DNA of 64,000 nt from Occultella gossypii (GCF_019947135.1 NZ_JAGSHT010000029.1:1-64000), one strand, 5' to 3'; counted from the first letter of the stretch, positions 29,621 through 38,666 are shown. Numbers and translations are program-made. The notes: generated by a model from the letters alone, not told the origin.

Positions 29621-30642
29621 CGGCGCACCCGCGCCGGGCCGGCCTCAGCGGACCGATCGATGCCGACTCCGAGCGTGACGAGCTCCGTTCCGGGATGCGC
29701 GAGGGCGGCCACGGAGGCACCTGCCGTAGCCAAGGGCTCGACCGCCCGGGCCGCCGTCGGGACGTTCTGCTGCTCGGACGCCGATGGCGGCGCCGCGGCG
29801 CCGGTCCGCAGCTGCCCGGCCACGATCGCGCTGAGCGCCAGTGCGAACCCGAGGAGCTGCGCAGGTTCGAACCGCTCCCCCAGGACCAGCGCACCCAGCG
29901 CCGCGGCAACGACCGGGGAGAGCAGCGCGAGCATCGCGGCCGACGTCACCGGGATCCGCCCGATCCCGGTGAACCACAGCGCGTACGCGAGCAGCCCGCC
30001 CACCAGCCCCAGCCAGGCGTAGCCCGCCACGGCCGGCGCGTCGATGCCCGCGGGCACGCCCTCCACGATCAGCGTCAGCGGGAGCAGGAACAGCCCGCCG
30101 GCGGTGAGTTGCCAGCCGGCGAACGCGAGCGCCCCGGCCGGCCTGCCCCAACGCTTCGTCAGCGTGACGCCGAGCCCCATCGACGCGGCCCCGGCGAGCC
30201 CGGCCACGACCCCGAGCAGATCCGGCACCGCGTCACCGCGCAGCACCACCAGCGCCACGCCGAGCACCCCGACGACTCCCCAGCCGAGCCGCCAGGCCGA
30301 CCACGCCTGGCCCAGCAGGACCACCGCGAGCACGGCCACGATCAACGGCTGACCGGCGCCGAGGGTGGCCGCGAGGCCGCCCGGCAACCGATAGGCAGCC
30401 ACGAACAGCAGCGGGAAGAACGCCCCGATGTTCAGGACGCCGAGCACCGCCGCCCGCCACCACCAGGAGCCTCGGGGCAGCGCGCGGGAGAGCGCCACGG
30501 CCAGCAGGCCCGCGGGCAGAGCGCGCATCAGGGCGGCGAAGAGTGGCGCATCCGGTGGCAGGAACTGGGTCGTCACCAGGTAGGTCGTGCCCCAGACGAG
30601 TGGGGCGAGGGCCGTGGCCATCGTCACGGAGAGGCGTCGCAT
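29617..30642 (-). CDS. EamA/DMT-family transporter
   Basis: 341 residues with about ten transmembrane segments in two EamA repeats (LAPLVWGTTYLVTTQFLPPD; LAYALWFTGIGRIPVTSAAML). Family members export amino acids, metabolites or drugs. A short hydrophilic tail (about 290-341) follows the last helix. The ATG at 30642 has SD AAGGAG and lies next to a palindrome and direct repeats that flank the divergent MarR gene, so it is probably repressed by that regulator and induced by its ligand. Confidence 0.9.
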   Translation of the reverse strand: MRRLSVTMATALAPLVWGTTYLVTTQFLPPDAPLFAALMRALPAGLLAVALSRALPRGSWWWRAAVLGVLNIGAFFPLLFVAAYRLPGGLAATLGAGQPLIVAVLAVVLLGQAWSAWRLGWGVVGVLGVALVVLRGDAVPDLLGVVAGLAGAASMGLGVTLTKRWGRPAGALAFAGWQLTAGGLFLLPLTLIVEGVPAGIDAPAVAGYAWLGLVGGLLAYALWFTGIGRIPVTSAAMLALLSPVVAAALGALVLGERFEPAQLLGFALALSAIVAGQLRTGAAAPPSASEQQNVPTAARAVEPLATAGASVAALAHPGTELVTLGVGIDRSAEAGPARVRR

Positions 30643-30655
30643 CTCAAACTCCTTA

Positions 30656-30674
30656 ACGTTGAACTATTCAACGT
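30656..30674. promoter_or_regulatory. Perfect palindrome, probable MarR operator
   Basis: Eight-base arms ACGTTGAA (30656-30663) and TTCAACGT (30667-30674) surround CTA, between the divergent EamA and MarR genes. The surrounding sequence is conspicuously AT-rich for this window. MarR-type regulators typically bind such 16-20 bp palindromes close to their own gene. Confidence 0.7.
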
Positions 30675-30705
30675 GAAGCACTGTAGGATGAACGGAGTCG
30701 GTTCG

Positions 30706-30735
30706 TCAAACAATTCAACGTCAAACAGTTCAACA
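30706..30735. promoter_or_regulatory. Two 15-base direct repeats ahead of the MarR gene
   Basis: TCAAACAATTCAACG (30706-30720) is followed directly by TCAAACAGTTCAACA (30721-30735), 13 of 15 identical. Both contain the TTCAAC half-site of the nearby palindrome, so they are likely secondary operators. The second abuts the SD (AAGGAG) of the GTG at 30749. Confidence 0.55.
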
Positions 30736-30748
30736 TCAAGGAGTCGCC

Positions 30749-31255
30749 GTGGAAGACGCCGTGGATGCCCGCCTGCAGCAGTGGGGCGTGGTCCGGCCCG
30801 ATCTCGACGTCTCCGCCATGGGCGTGATCGGGCGCCTGTCCCGATTGACCCGGCTGCTCGAAGGCAGCCTGCAGGAGATCTTCGATGCGCACGGTCTGCA
30901 GCCTGGCGAGTTCGATCTGCTGGCCACCCTGCGGCGAGCGGACCCGGAGGGCACCGGCCTGACCGCGGTGGCGCTGGCCCGTGCGGCGATGCGGACCTCC
31001 GGGGCGATCACCAACCGCCTCGACCGTCTGGTCGCCAAGGATCTGGTGCGCCGCGACGTGGACGAGGCCAATCGACGCGCCATCCTGGTCACGCTCACGC
31101 CGAAGGGGCGCACCGTGCTGGACGCCGCGCTGGCCGATCACGTCGCGAACGAGGAGCGTCTGCTCGCCGCCCTCGACGCGGCCGAACGCGAGCAGCTGGC
31201 GGGCCTACTGCGCACCCTCCTGCTCGCCCACGGCGACGAGGCACCCCCGGCCTGA
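30749..31255 (+). CDS. MarR-family transcriptional regulator
   Basis: 168 residues with the MarR winged-helix core (LQPGEFDLLATLRRADP, RTSGAITNRLDRLVAKDLV, the wing DEANRRAILVTLTPKG) and flanking dimerisation helices. GTG at 30749 is fixed by the SD AAGGAG. It is divergent from the EamA exporter, with shared repeats in the gap, which indicates autoregulation and repression of the exporter/NmrA pair. The inducer is unknown. Confidence 0.93.
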   Translation: MEDAVDARLQQWGVVRPDLDVSAMGVIGRLSRLTRLLEGSLQEIFDAHGLQPGEFDLLATLRRADPEGTGLTAVALARAAMRTSGAITNRLDRLVAKDLVRRDVDEANRRAILVTLTPKGRTVLDAALADHVANEERLLAALDAAEREQLAGLLRTLLLAHGDEAPPA

Positions 31256-31312
31256 CTCCCTCGACTCGCCTGGGGGCACGGAACCCTTCGTCCGGGTGGA
31301 ACTCGCGGTGGA

Positions 31313-31720
31313 CTAGGGAGTCGTGTGCGGGGCGACCATCGGCGCACCGATCCGCTTGATCCGGTCCGTCCCCCACGCACCCAGCGGTGCGAGAGCGGCG
31401 TTCAGCGCTGCGCCGGCCTCGGTCAGGGAGTACTCCACGCGCGGCGGGACCTCCCGGAACACCTCGCGATGCACCAGCCCGTCCACCTCCATCTCCCGCA
31501 GGTGCTGGACGAGCATCTTCTCGCTGACCCCGGGCAGGCCACGTCTGAGCGCGGAGAACCTACGGGTGCCGTGGTCGAGCTCCCACAGGATCAGTGACTT
31601 CCACTTGCCGGTGATCACATCCATGGCGGCGTCGATGCCGCAGATGTAGGGCCCCTGCCGCGGGCCGGACGACACCGCCTCGGCAGGGCTCGTCGGGGCT
31701 GTGACCTCGATGCTTACCAT
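31313..31720 (-). CDS. HxlR-family transcriptional regulator
   Basis: 135 residues from ATG 31720. It shows the HxlR pattern: a cysteine near the N terminus (PYICGIDAAMDVITGKWK), the winged helix (LILWELDHGTRRFSALRRGL, VSEKMLVQHLREMEVDGL) and PPRVEYSLTEAG. The Cys may be redox- or electrophile-sensing, as in related regulators. A palindrome overlaps its putative -10 (GATACT, six bases before the ATG) and lies 38 bases before the divergent imine reductase pair, which it probably controls. Confidence 0.92.
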   Translation of the reverse strand: MVSIEVTAPTSPAEAVSSGPRQGPYICGIDAAMDVITGKWKSLILWELDHGTRRFSALRRGLPGVSEKMLVQHLREMEVDGLVHREVFREVPPRVEYSLTEAGAALNAALAPLGAWGTDRIKRIGAPMVAPHTTP

Positions 31721-31731
31721 CCGGTGAGTAT

Positions 31732-31747
31732 CCCACTTTGAAGTGGG
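31732..31747. promoter_or_regulatory. HxlR operator palindrome
   Basis: CCCACTT (31732-31738) and AAGTGGG (31741-31747) form perfect seven-base arms around TG, with GTA/TAC-like flanks. The site overlaps the likely -10 of the HxlR gene and sits in the short gap before the first imine reductase gene, a configuration that suits repression of both. Confidence 0.7.
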
Positions 31748-31787
31748 TACTTGTGCGTGGGTGCGCGGCCGACGCAGTCTCGACGAG

Positions 31788-32762
31788 ATGACTCCCACAA
31801 CGGCCCCGCCACCCCACTCCCCGACCATGCCCGCAACGCCGGTCACCTCGGCGTCCAACTCCTCCACCACCCTCGGCTCCCCGGCGCACCCGCGGGTGAG
31901 CGTCCTCGGACTCGGGGCGATGGGCGCCGTGCTGGCCGGCACGCTGCTCGCCGCCGGGCACCCGACCACCGTCTGGAACCGGACCCACGGCCGGGCTGAC
32001 ACCCTGCGCGCCGCCGGCGCGATCGAGGCGACCTCCCCCGCCGAGGCGGTCTCCGCCGCCGACGTGGTGATCGTCTGCCTGTTCGATCACGCCTCCGTGC
32101 ACCAGACGCTCGACCCGATCGCCACGCACCTCGCCGGCACCGACCTCGTCAACCTCACGACCACCACCCCGGAACAGGCCCGCGAGCTCGCCGCCTGGTC
32201 CGAGACCCACGGGATCCACCATCTCGACGGCGGCATCATGTCCGTCCCGGAGATGATCGGGCACGCGGGTTCCGAGATCCTGTACAGCGGATCGCCCGAG
32301 GTGTTCGGGCGCCGCCAGGACCTGTTGGCACACTGGGGGGCGAGCACCTATCTCGGCCCCGACGCCGGCCGTGCCTCCCTGGAGGATCTCGCGATCCTCT
32401 CCGGGATGTACGTGATGTTCGCCGGGTTCCTGCACGGCGCCGCCATGGTGGCCTCCGCCGGCGTCGGCGCCGTGGAGTTCGCCGGCCGGGCCGCACCGTT
32501 CCTGGCCGCCATGACCGGAGGTCTCGGAGGGCTCGCCGAGACCGTGGACGCCCGGTCCTACGCCGCGCCGGGCCAGCAGAGCCTCGACTTCTCCGACCTG
32601 TCTCACATCGTCCGGGCAAGCGCCGAGGCGGGCGTCAGCACCGAGGCCGTGCAGATGGTCCAGAACCTGATCACCCGCCAGCGCGATGCCGGCTTCGGCA
32701 CCGAGGGCTTCGCCCGGATCTACGAGAGCATCACCGACACCACCTCCAGGAGCCACCGATGA
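31788..32762 (+). CDS. NADPH-dependent imine reductase-like dehydrogenase (Asp type)
   Basis: 324 residues: an N-terminal NADPH Rossmann domain (VSVLGLGAMGAVLAGTLLAAG, WNRT preferring NADPH) and a C-terminal helical dimerisation domain, as in the imine reductase branch of the 6-phosphogluconate/hydroxyisobutyrate dehydrogenase superfamily. At the catalytic column in ASLEDLAIL it has Asp (about residue 200). The first 33 residues are a Pro/Thr/Ser-rich extension, so an internal start at ATG 31827 is possible. Its stop overlaps the second reductase as ATGA. Confidence 0.87.
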   Translation: MTPTTAPPPHSPTMPATPVTSASNSSTTLGSPAHPRVSVLGLGAMGAVLAGTLLAAGHPTTVWNRTHGRADTLRAAGAIEATSPAEAVSAADVVIVCLFDHASVHQTLDPIATHLAGTDLVNLTTTTPEQARELAAWSETHGIHHLDGGIMSVPEMIGHAGSEILYSGSPEVFGRRQDLLAHWGASTYLGPDAGRASLEDLAILSGMYVMFAGFLHGAAMVASAGVGAVEFAGRAAPFLAAMTGGLGGLAETVDARSYAAPGQQSLDFSDLSHIVRASAEAGVSTEAVQMVQNLITRQRDAGFGTEGFARIYESITDTTSRSHR

Positions 32763-33667
32763 CCGCGCAGACCACACCGACCCCAGTGACGATCCTCGGC
32801 CTCGGCCCGATGGGCCAGGCCATGGGCCAGGCCCTGCTCGCGGCCGGTCATCCGGTCACCGTCTGGAACAGGACCGCGTCGCGCGCGCAGACCCTCGTCA
32901 CGGCAGGGGCGAACCTCGCGCCCGACCCGGGCTCCGCCGTCGGGAGCAGTGAGCTGGTGATCCTCAGCCTCACCGACTACCAGGCGATGTACGACATCCT
33001 CGGCGGCCACACCGACGCGCTGCGCGGACGACTGCTCGTGAACCTCAGTTCGGACACCCCGGCGCGCACCCGCGACGCCGCGGACTGGGCACGCACCCAC
33101 GGCGCCCGGTTCCTGACCGGCGGCGTGATGACGCCCCCGCCGACCATCGGCACCGAAGGCGCCTACGTCTACTACAGCGGACCCCACCCCGACTTCGAGG
33201 CACACTCCGCCGCGCTGGCCGTGATCGGTGAACCGCGGTATCTCGGCGAGGACCCAGGGCTCGCCCAACTCCTCTACCAGGCGCAGCTGGACGTCTTCCT
33301 GACGGCGTTGGCCGGCCTCCTGCACGCGACCGCGCTCGCCGGCAGCGGCGGCGTCAGCGCCACCGAGTTCGTACCGCAGGCGTTGGAGACACTCGCCGGC
33401 ATCCCCGCCATGATCGAGGACGGTGACGCGCTCGGGGCCGCGTTGGACGCGCGCTCCCATCCGGGCGAGCTCAGTACGACCACCATGATGGGCGCCACCG
33501 CCGATCACATCGCGGCCACCTCGGCCGCCGCCGGCCTGGACCTCGGGCTGCCCGACGCGGTGGCCTCGCTCTACCGGCGAGCCATCCGCGCAGGCCACGG
33601 CGCCGACAACTGGACCTCACTGATCGAGGTCATCCGCGGAGCAGAACTCAGCGCAGCCGCTCCCTGA
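32759..33667 (+). CDS. NADPH-dependent imine reductase-like dehydrogenase (Tyr type)
   Basis: 302 residues, paralogous to the gene upstream and translationally coupled to it. Rossmann motif VTILGLGPMGQAMGQALLAAG and WNRT at the N terminus, helical domain after about residue 165. Aligned through LLHATALAGSGGV, the column that holds Asp in the partner is Tyr here (AQLLYQAQL, about residue 173). In characterised imine reductases this column carries the proton-donor residue and correlates with opposite stereopreference. The 3' end overlaps the convergent kinase gene by 20 bases. Confidence 0.87.
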   Translation: MTAQTTPTPVTILGLGPMGQAMGQALLAAGHPVTVWNRTASRAQTLVTAGANLAPDPGSAVGSSELVILSLTDYQAMYDILGGHTDALRGRLLVNLSSDTPARTRDAADWARTHGARFLTGGVMTPPPTIGTEGAYVYYSGPHPDFEAHSAALAVIGEPRYLGEDPGLAQLLYQAQLDVFLTALAGLLHATALAGSGGVSATEFVPQALETLAGIPAMIEDGDALGAALDARSHPGELSTTTMMGATADHIAATSAAAGLDLGLPDAVASLYRRAIRAGHGADNWTSLIEVIRGAELSAAAP

Positions 33668-34565
33668 GCCACGCGAGGGCGATCTCCCCCTGGGCGCGCT
33701 GGAACGCGCGCAGGTGGGGGATCCCCGGTGGCGGCTGCTGCAGGGAACCGTGCACGAAGAACCCGGTCACGGCCGCGACCAGCGCGGTCACCGCGTCCGG
33801 GTCGGCCCCGCGGCTGAGCGGGTGTGCCCGCCAGAGCTCCTCGGGTTCGCCGCCACCCTCCAGCCCGACGCTCGGCAGCATCAGCACCAGGTCCACCCAC
33901 GCGGCGCCCGAGGCGGCGTAGGGCCAGTCGACGGCGAGCAGCCGGCCGCCGGACCGGACCATGTTGTCCGCGCGCAGGTCGCCGTGCACCAGGGCGTCAC
34001 CGGCCACCGCCTCGCGCCAGCCGTCCGCGGCGGTGGCAAGGAGCTCGAGGTTGGCCGCCACCCAGGGATCCCAGCCGGTCAGCGCCTCGCCCGACGCCAG
34101 CAGCAGATGCCACTCCCCGAACGTGTCCGCCTCGTTCAGCGGAGTGATCAGATCCACCCGCGGGGCGCTCACCCGACCGAGCGTGGCGATCAGCTCCAGC
34201 GCCTCGCGCAGCTCGTCCGGCTGCCACGGCGTCACCGGGCCGGGCCCCTCAGCGGCGTCATAGCCGAGGGCGATCCAGTCGCCGTCGTCGAGGGTCCAGC
34301 GCAGCCGGGGTGCCGGCACGTCCGGCGGCAGGATGGCGGCAACCGCCGCCTCCTGCCGGTACAGCTCGGCGCTGCGCTCGTGGAAGCTCGTGGCGACCGC
34401 CTTCACGAACGCCCGCCCGCCGTCGGCCGTGACCAGCGTGGCCGCCATGCCGGGGCTGTAGCCGCCCTCGTGGCTGTGCGCGGTGACCACCTCGCCGGTG
34501 TGCTCGATGACCAGCGAGCGGACGCCGTCGGGCAGGTCGGACCAGGCGAGCCGAGTCCGGCTCAT
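33648..34565 (-). CDS. APH/choline-kinase-family phosphotransferase
   Basis: 305 residues from ATG 34565, which overlaps the etfA stop (ATGA). The kinase-like fold is shown by VKAVATSFHERSAELYRQEA (Lys and Glu of the N lobe), the Brenner loop LVHGDLRADNMV (about 210-221) and the metal loop LLAVDWPYAASGA. Members phosphorylate small hydroxyl substrates, for example aminoglycosides, homoserine or macrolides. Chromosomal placement behind etfBA argues for a metabolic rather than a resistance substrate, which is not identifiable. Confidence 0.87.
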   Translation of the reverse strand: MSRTRLAWSDLPDGVRSLVIEHTGEVVTAHSHEGGYSPGMAATLVTADGGRAFVKAVATSFHERSAELYRQEAAVAAILPPDVPAPRLRWTLDDGDWIALGYDAAEGPGPVTPWQPDELREALELIATLGRVSAPRVDLITPLNEADTFGEWHLLLASGEALTGWDPWVAANLELLATAADGWREAVAGDALVHGDLRADNMVRSGGRLLAVDWPYAASGAAWVDLVLMLPSVGLEGGGEPEELWRAHPLSRGADPDAVTALVAAVTGFFVHGSLQQPPPGIPHLRAFQRAQGEIALAWLRERLR

Positions 34566-35584
34566 GAGTCCGCGGCAGCGGCGCGCTGCTCGCGGATCGC
34601 GGCGGCAGCGGCGGGCAGGATCTCGTGCAGGTCCCCGATCACCGCGAAGTCGCTGATCTCCACGAGCGGCGCCTCGGAGTCGGTGTTCACCGCGATGATC
34701 GTGCGGGCGGCCTGCATGCCGCCGTGGTGGTGCGGCGCACCGGAGATACCGGCGCCGATGTAGACGCGCGGGGCGATGGTGACGCCGGTCTGGCCCACCT
34801 GCGCGTCGTGCCCGATCCAACCCTCGTCGACGGCGTCCCGGGTGGTCCCGATCGCGGCGCCGAGGGCGTCGGCCAGGTCCTCGACGGGTCCGAAGTCACC
34901 CGCGGTGCCCCGGCCGCCGGCGACGACGACGGCTGCCTCGGCGAGCGCCGGTCGGACCACGCCGCTCGCGTCCGCGGACACCTCGTGCACCACCCGGTCG
35001 AGGAGTTCCAGGCCCGCCGGCGCCGCGGCGGCCACGGGCAGCCGTTCCACGGCGGCCGCGCCCGGTGCGTCGGCGGGTTCCGCCGCGAGCGCGTTCGGGC
35101 GCAGGGTCGCCACAGCTAGGTCCGTGGTGACCGCGCACTCGGTGTCCCAGGTGCCGGCGAACACCCGCTTGCCGCCGACCAGCCGGCCGCCGTCGTCGGC
35201 GAGCGACGTCACGTCGATGAGCAGGCCGGCGCCGGTGCGCCACGCCGTGTGCGCGGCGATCTCCTTGTTCGCGAACGACGACGTCAGCAGCACCAGTCCG
35301 GCCCGCACGTGCTCGGCGGCGGCGGCCACGGCGGCGGCCGCCACCACGGGGATCTCGCGTGGGGCGTCGCCCAGGTCCGCCTGCAGCACCCGGTCGACGC
35401 CGGCCTCGGCGAGCTGGTCCAGCGCCGGCCGGCTCGGCTCGGACAGGGTCAGTGCGACCACGTCGCCCAGGGTGCGGGCGAGCGTGAGTGCCTCCAGCGC
35501 GGGTGAGCGGAGGGCGGCGTCGGCCGTGTTCTCGACCAGCACGAGGACGGTCCGGACAGCGGTCTCGGTCACGGGGGTCACCAC
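34562..35584 (-). CDS. etfA: Electron transfer flavoprotein alpha subunit
   Basis: FAD-carrying subunit that passes electrons from acyl-CoA and related dehydrogenases to the respiratory chain. 340 residues with the N-terminal alpha/beta domain and the C-terminal FAD-binding region (GGRGTAGDFGPVEDLADALG, GQTGVTIAPRVYIGAGISGA, IIAVNTDSEAPLVEISDFAV). GTG 35584 or the adjacent GTG is the start, two bases after the etfB stop. No ETF-quinone oxidoreductase lies nearby. The order etfB-etfA is the usual actinobacterial one. Confidence 0.95.
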   Translation of the reverse strand: MVTPVTETAVRTVLVLVENTADAALRSPALEALTLARTLGDVVALTLSEPSRPALDQLAEAGVDRVLQADLGDAPREIPVVAAAAVAAAAEHVRAGLVLLTSSFANKEIAAHTAWRTGAGLLIDVTSLADDGGRLVGGKRVFAGTWDTECAVTTDLAVATLRPNALAAEPADAPGAAAVERLPVAAAAPAGLELLDRVVHEVSADASGVVRPALAEAAVVVAGGRGTAGDFGPVEDLADALGAAIGTTRDAVDEGWIGHDAQVGQTGVTIAPRVYIGAGISGAPHHHGGMQAARTIIAVNTDSEAPLVEISDFAVIGDLHEILPAAAAAIREQRAAAADS

Positions 35585-35586
35585 TC

Positions 35587-36372
35587 TCAGATGAGGTTGT
35601 TGCTGATCAGGTAGTCGGCGAGCGCACGGCCGCCGGCGCCGGAGTCGGAGTCGGTCACGATCTCCGGCTCGGGACGGGGCGGCCGCGGCTCGGCCAGGAC
35701 CACCTCCGTGCGCGCGGTCGAGGCGGCGTCGGCGAGGCCGAGGTCGGCGGCGCTGAGCACCTCGATCTCCTTGGCTCGGGCAGCCATGATGTCCTTGAAC
35801 TTCGGGAACCGCGGGGTGTTCGCGAGGTCCGTCACGGCGACCACGGCCGGCAGTGAGGCACGTAGGGTCTCGGTGACGCCGTCGAGCTCACGCCTCGCGG
35901 TGAGCGCGCCACCGGCGTAGGTCAGTTCCTGCACCACCGTCAACTGCGGCAGGTCCAGGGCCGCCGCGAGCAGGGACGGCACCACCGCGCCGAGCCCGTC
36001 CAGCGCCGCCATTCCGGTGAGGACCACGTCGACGTCGCCGATACGCCGGATCGCCGCCGCGAGCGCGGTGGCGGTGCCGAAGTAGTCCGCACCCGCCAGC
36101 GCGTCGTCGGTGATCCGGATGCCGCGGTCAGCGCCCATCTGCAGGGCGCGGCGCACGGCGTCCGCGGCGACGTCCGGGCCGAGGGTGAGCGCGATGATCT
36201 CGTGCTCGCCGTCGCCGGCCGCGGCCACGAGCCCGAGCGCCGCCTCGACGGCGTTCTCGTCCACCTCGTTCATGGTGCCGTCGTCGGCGCTACGAATCAC
36301 CCGGCGCTCGGCGGTGAAACCACGCGTGGATTGCAGGTCCGGGACGTGTTTGACACAGACTACGATTCGCAT
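35587..36372 (-). CDS. etfB: Electron transfer flavoprotein beta subunit
   Basis: 261 residues beginning MRIVVCVKHVPDLQSTRGF, with the AMP-binding/adenine region VLTGMAALDGLGAVVPSLL and the recognition loop YFGTATALAAAI. It ends in the conserved arm (ALADYLISNNLI) that reaches EtfA. First gene of the etfB-etfA-kinase operon, divergent from glgX with a 69-base shared gap. The long frame upstream of 36372 is antisense of glgX. Confidence 0.95.
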   Translation of the reverse strand: MRIVVCVKHVPDLQSTRGFTAERRVIRSADDGTMNEVDENAVEAALGLVAAAGDGEHEIIALTLGPDVAADAVRRALQMGADRGIRITDDALAGADYFGTATALAAAIRRIGDVDVVLTGMAALDGLGAVVPSLLAAALDLPQLTVVQELTYAGGALTARRELDGVTETLRASLPAVVAVTDLANTPRFPKFKDIMAARAKEIEVLSAADLGLADAASTARTEVVLAEPRPPRPEPEIVTDSDSGAGGRALADYLISNNLI

Positions 36373-36441
36373 AGTCACAGCCTGCCACTGCGAGGCCCCT
36401 CCCTGGCAATCGCGACCGCCCTCCGACGGATCGACCACCTG

Positions 36442-38664
36442 ATGTTGTTCACCGAGACCGACCCGCCCACCACTGCCGCACCCCGGCTGATCGGTGTGGA
36501 ACGGGTCATCGGGAGCGCGCGGCACCAGGACCGGTACGGCACCCACCTCGTGCCCGGCGGGGTGGACACGGTCGTGCATGCTCCGCAGGCGACCGCCGTC
36601 GAGTTCTGCCTGCTCGACGGCGAGGGCGCGGACGCCACCGAGCGACGGTTCCGGCTGCTCGTGGGCGAGCACGGCCGCTGGCACGGACACATCCCCGAGG
36701 TCGGCCCGGGCCAGCGGTACGGACTGCGCGTGCACGGCCCGTGGGACCCGGCGCACGGCCAGTTCCACAACCCGCACAAGCTCCTCACCGACCCCTACGC
36801 CCGGGCAGTCGTCGGCTCGCTCGACCTGGTTCCGGCCGTGTACGGGCACATCGTTGACGACGACCTCCGCCCGGTCCCGGGGCAGGACGGGCGGGACGCC
36901 CGTGACAGCGCCGCGCACGTCCCGCACGGCGTGGTCGTCGACGACGCGTTCGACGACGAGCCGGTGCAGCACCCGGACACGCCCTGGGGCCGCACGGTCA
37001 TCTACGAGGCGCACGTGCGCGGCCTGACCCGCCGGCTGCCCGGGGTGCCCGAGCACCTGCGCGGCACCTACGCCGGCCTGGCGCACCCCACGACCGTGGC
37101 GCACCTGCGTGACCTGGGCATCACCGCCGTCGAACTCCTCCCGATCCACGCGAAGGTGACCGAACCGGCGCTGACCATGCGTGGCGTCGTCAACTACTGG
37201 GGCTACAACACGCTCGGCTACTTCGCACCGGAACCGTCCTACGCCACGCAGGCCGCGCAGGCAGCCGGCCCGGCCGCGGTGCTGGCCGAGGTCAAGGGCA
37301 TGGTCAAGCTCCTGCACCAGGCCGGGATCGAGGTCATCCTCGACGTCGTCTACAACCACACCTGCGAGGGCGGCACCGACGGTCCGCTGCTGTCCTGGCG
37401 CGGTCTGGACAACGCCGGGTACTACCTGCACGACGGCGCCGGGCACAGTCAGTACCTGGACGTCACCGGGTGCGGCAACTCGCTCGACTTCCGCAACCAG
37501 CACGTGGTCCGGATGACCCTCGACTCGCTGCGGTACTGGGTGACCGAGGTGGGCGTGGACGGGTTCCGGTTCGACCTCGCCACCACGATGGGCCGCAAGG
37601 GCACCACGTTCCTGGCCGACCACCCGTTCCTGGTGGCGCTGGCCTGCGACCCGGTGCTCGGCGGGCGCAAACTCATCGCCGAGCCCTGGGACCTCGGCCC
37701 CGGCGGGTGGCGCACCGGGCAGTTCGCGGCACCGATCGCGGAGTGGAACGACCGGTACCGGGACGTACTCCGGACCTTCTGGATCTCGGACGCGGCGGCC
37801 GCGGTGAACGGTGGGTACGGTCACGACCTGCGGGACCTGGCCACCCGGCTCGCCGGTTCGGCGGACATGTTCGCCCACTCCTCGGTGCCGGGCGGGCGTG
37901 GCCCGATCGCGAGCCTCAACTTCGTCACCGCCCACGACGGCTTCACGCTGCGGGACCTGGTCTCCTTCGACCACAAGCACAACGAGATCAACGGCGAGGA
38001 CAACCGGGACGGAACGGACAACAACCGGTCGTGGAACCACGGCGTCGAGGGCGAGACGGACGAGCCGGAGATCCTGGCGCACCGGCGGCGCACCATCCGC
38101 AACATCCTCGGCACCATGATGGTCTCGGCCGGCACTCCGATGATCACGGCCGGGGACGAGTTCGGGCGCACCCAGCAGGGCAACAACAACGCCTACTGCC
38201 ACGACGACGAGTCCGTGTGGGTCGACTGGGACCTGGCGCCCTGGCAGCGGGACCTGCAGGCCACCACCGAGCACCTGCTCACCCTGCGCCGGCGCAACCG
38301 CGTGCTGCGGCCGGCCCGGTTCCGGCCGTTCGACGCGCACGCGTCCCGGTCCCGACCCGCGCTGGCCTGGTTCGACGAGCACGGCGCGACCATGTCCCTG
38401 GAACGCTGGCACGACGTGAACCGCAGGGTGCTGCAGATGTTGCGCGGCGGCGAACGGGCCGACGAGCGCGACGCCCTGACCGTGATCAACGGCGCCGCGA
38501 ACCCGGTCCACGTGACCCTCTCCAGCGACGGTCCGGAGTTCTACGAACTGGTCTGGGACTCGGCCTGGGAGCACCCCGACGAGCGTCCGTCCTCGGCGAG
38601 CGTGCCCGCCGGCACCACGCTCGAGGTCCCCGAGCTGAGCATGCGGATCTACCTGCAGGCGTAG
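36442..38664 (+). CDS. glgX: Glycogen debranching enzyme GlgX
   Basis: GH13 isoamylase-type enzyme that hydrolyses alpha-1,6 branches left after phosphorylase action. 740 residues from ATG 36442. An N-terminal CBM48 domain (GGVDTVVHAPQATAVEFCLLD), then a (beta/alpha)8 barrel with DVVYNHT, nucleophile Asp in GFRFDLATT (about 377), acid Glu in LIAEPWDLGPGGW (about 413) and Asp in VTAHDGFTLRDL (about 499), and a C-terminal beta domain. GMVKLLHQAGIEVILD and DNNRSWNHGVEG are typical of GlgX. It fits with glgP and the glgE cluster a few kilobases away. Confidence 0.94.
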   Translation: MLFTETDPPTTAAPRLIGVERVIGSARHQDRYGTHLVPGGVDTVVHAPQATAVEFCLLDGEGADATERRFRLLVGEHGRWHGHIPEVGPGQRYGLRVHGPWDPAHGQFHNPHKLLTDPYARAVVGSLDLVPAVYGHIVDDDLRPVPGQDGRDARDSAAHVPHGVVVDDAFDDEPVQHPDTPWGRTVIYEAHVRGLTRRLPGVPEHLRGTYAGLAHPTTVAHLRDLGITAVELLPIHAKVTEPALTMRGVVNYWGYNTLGYFAPEPSYATQAAQAAGPAAVLAEVKGMVKLLHQAGIEVILDVVYNHTCEGGTDGPLLSWRGLDNAGYYLHDGAGHSQYLDVTGCGNSLDFRNQHVVRMTLDSLRYWVTEVGVDGFRFDLATTMGRKGTTFLADHPFLVALACDPVLGGRKLIAEPWDLGPGGWRTGQFAAPIAEWNDRYRDVLRTFWISDAAAAVNGGYGHDLRDLATRLAGSADMFAHSSVPGGRGPIASLNFVTAHDGFTLRDLVSFDHKHNEINGEDNRDGTDNNRSWNHGVEGETDEPEILAHRRRTIRNILGTMMVSAGTPMITAGDEFGRTQQGNNNAYCHDDESVWVDWDLAPWQRDLQATTEHLLTLRRRNRVLRPARFRPFDAHASRSRPALAWFDEHGATMSLERWHDVNRRVLQMLRGGERADERDALTVINGAANPVHVTLSSDGPEFYELVWDSAWEHPDERPSSASVPAGTTLEVPELSMRIYLQA

Positions 38665-38666
38665 CG

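Noticed and set aside
33648-34565. Aminoglycoside resistance gene
   Set aside because: APH-like fold only; it lies in an etfBA operon, and nothing marks it as a resistance determinant.
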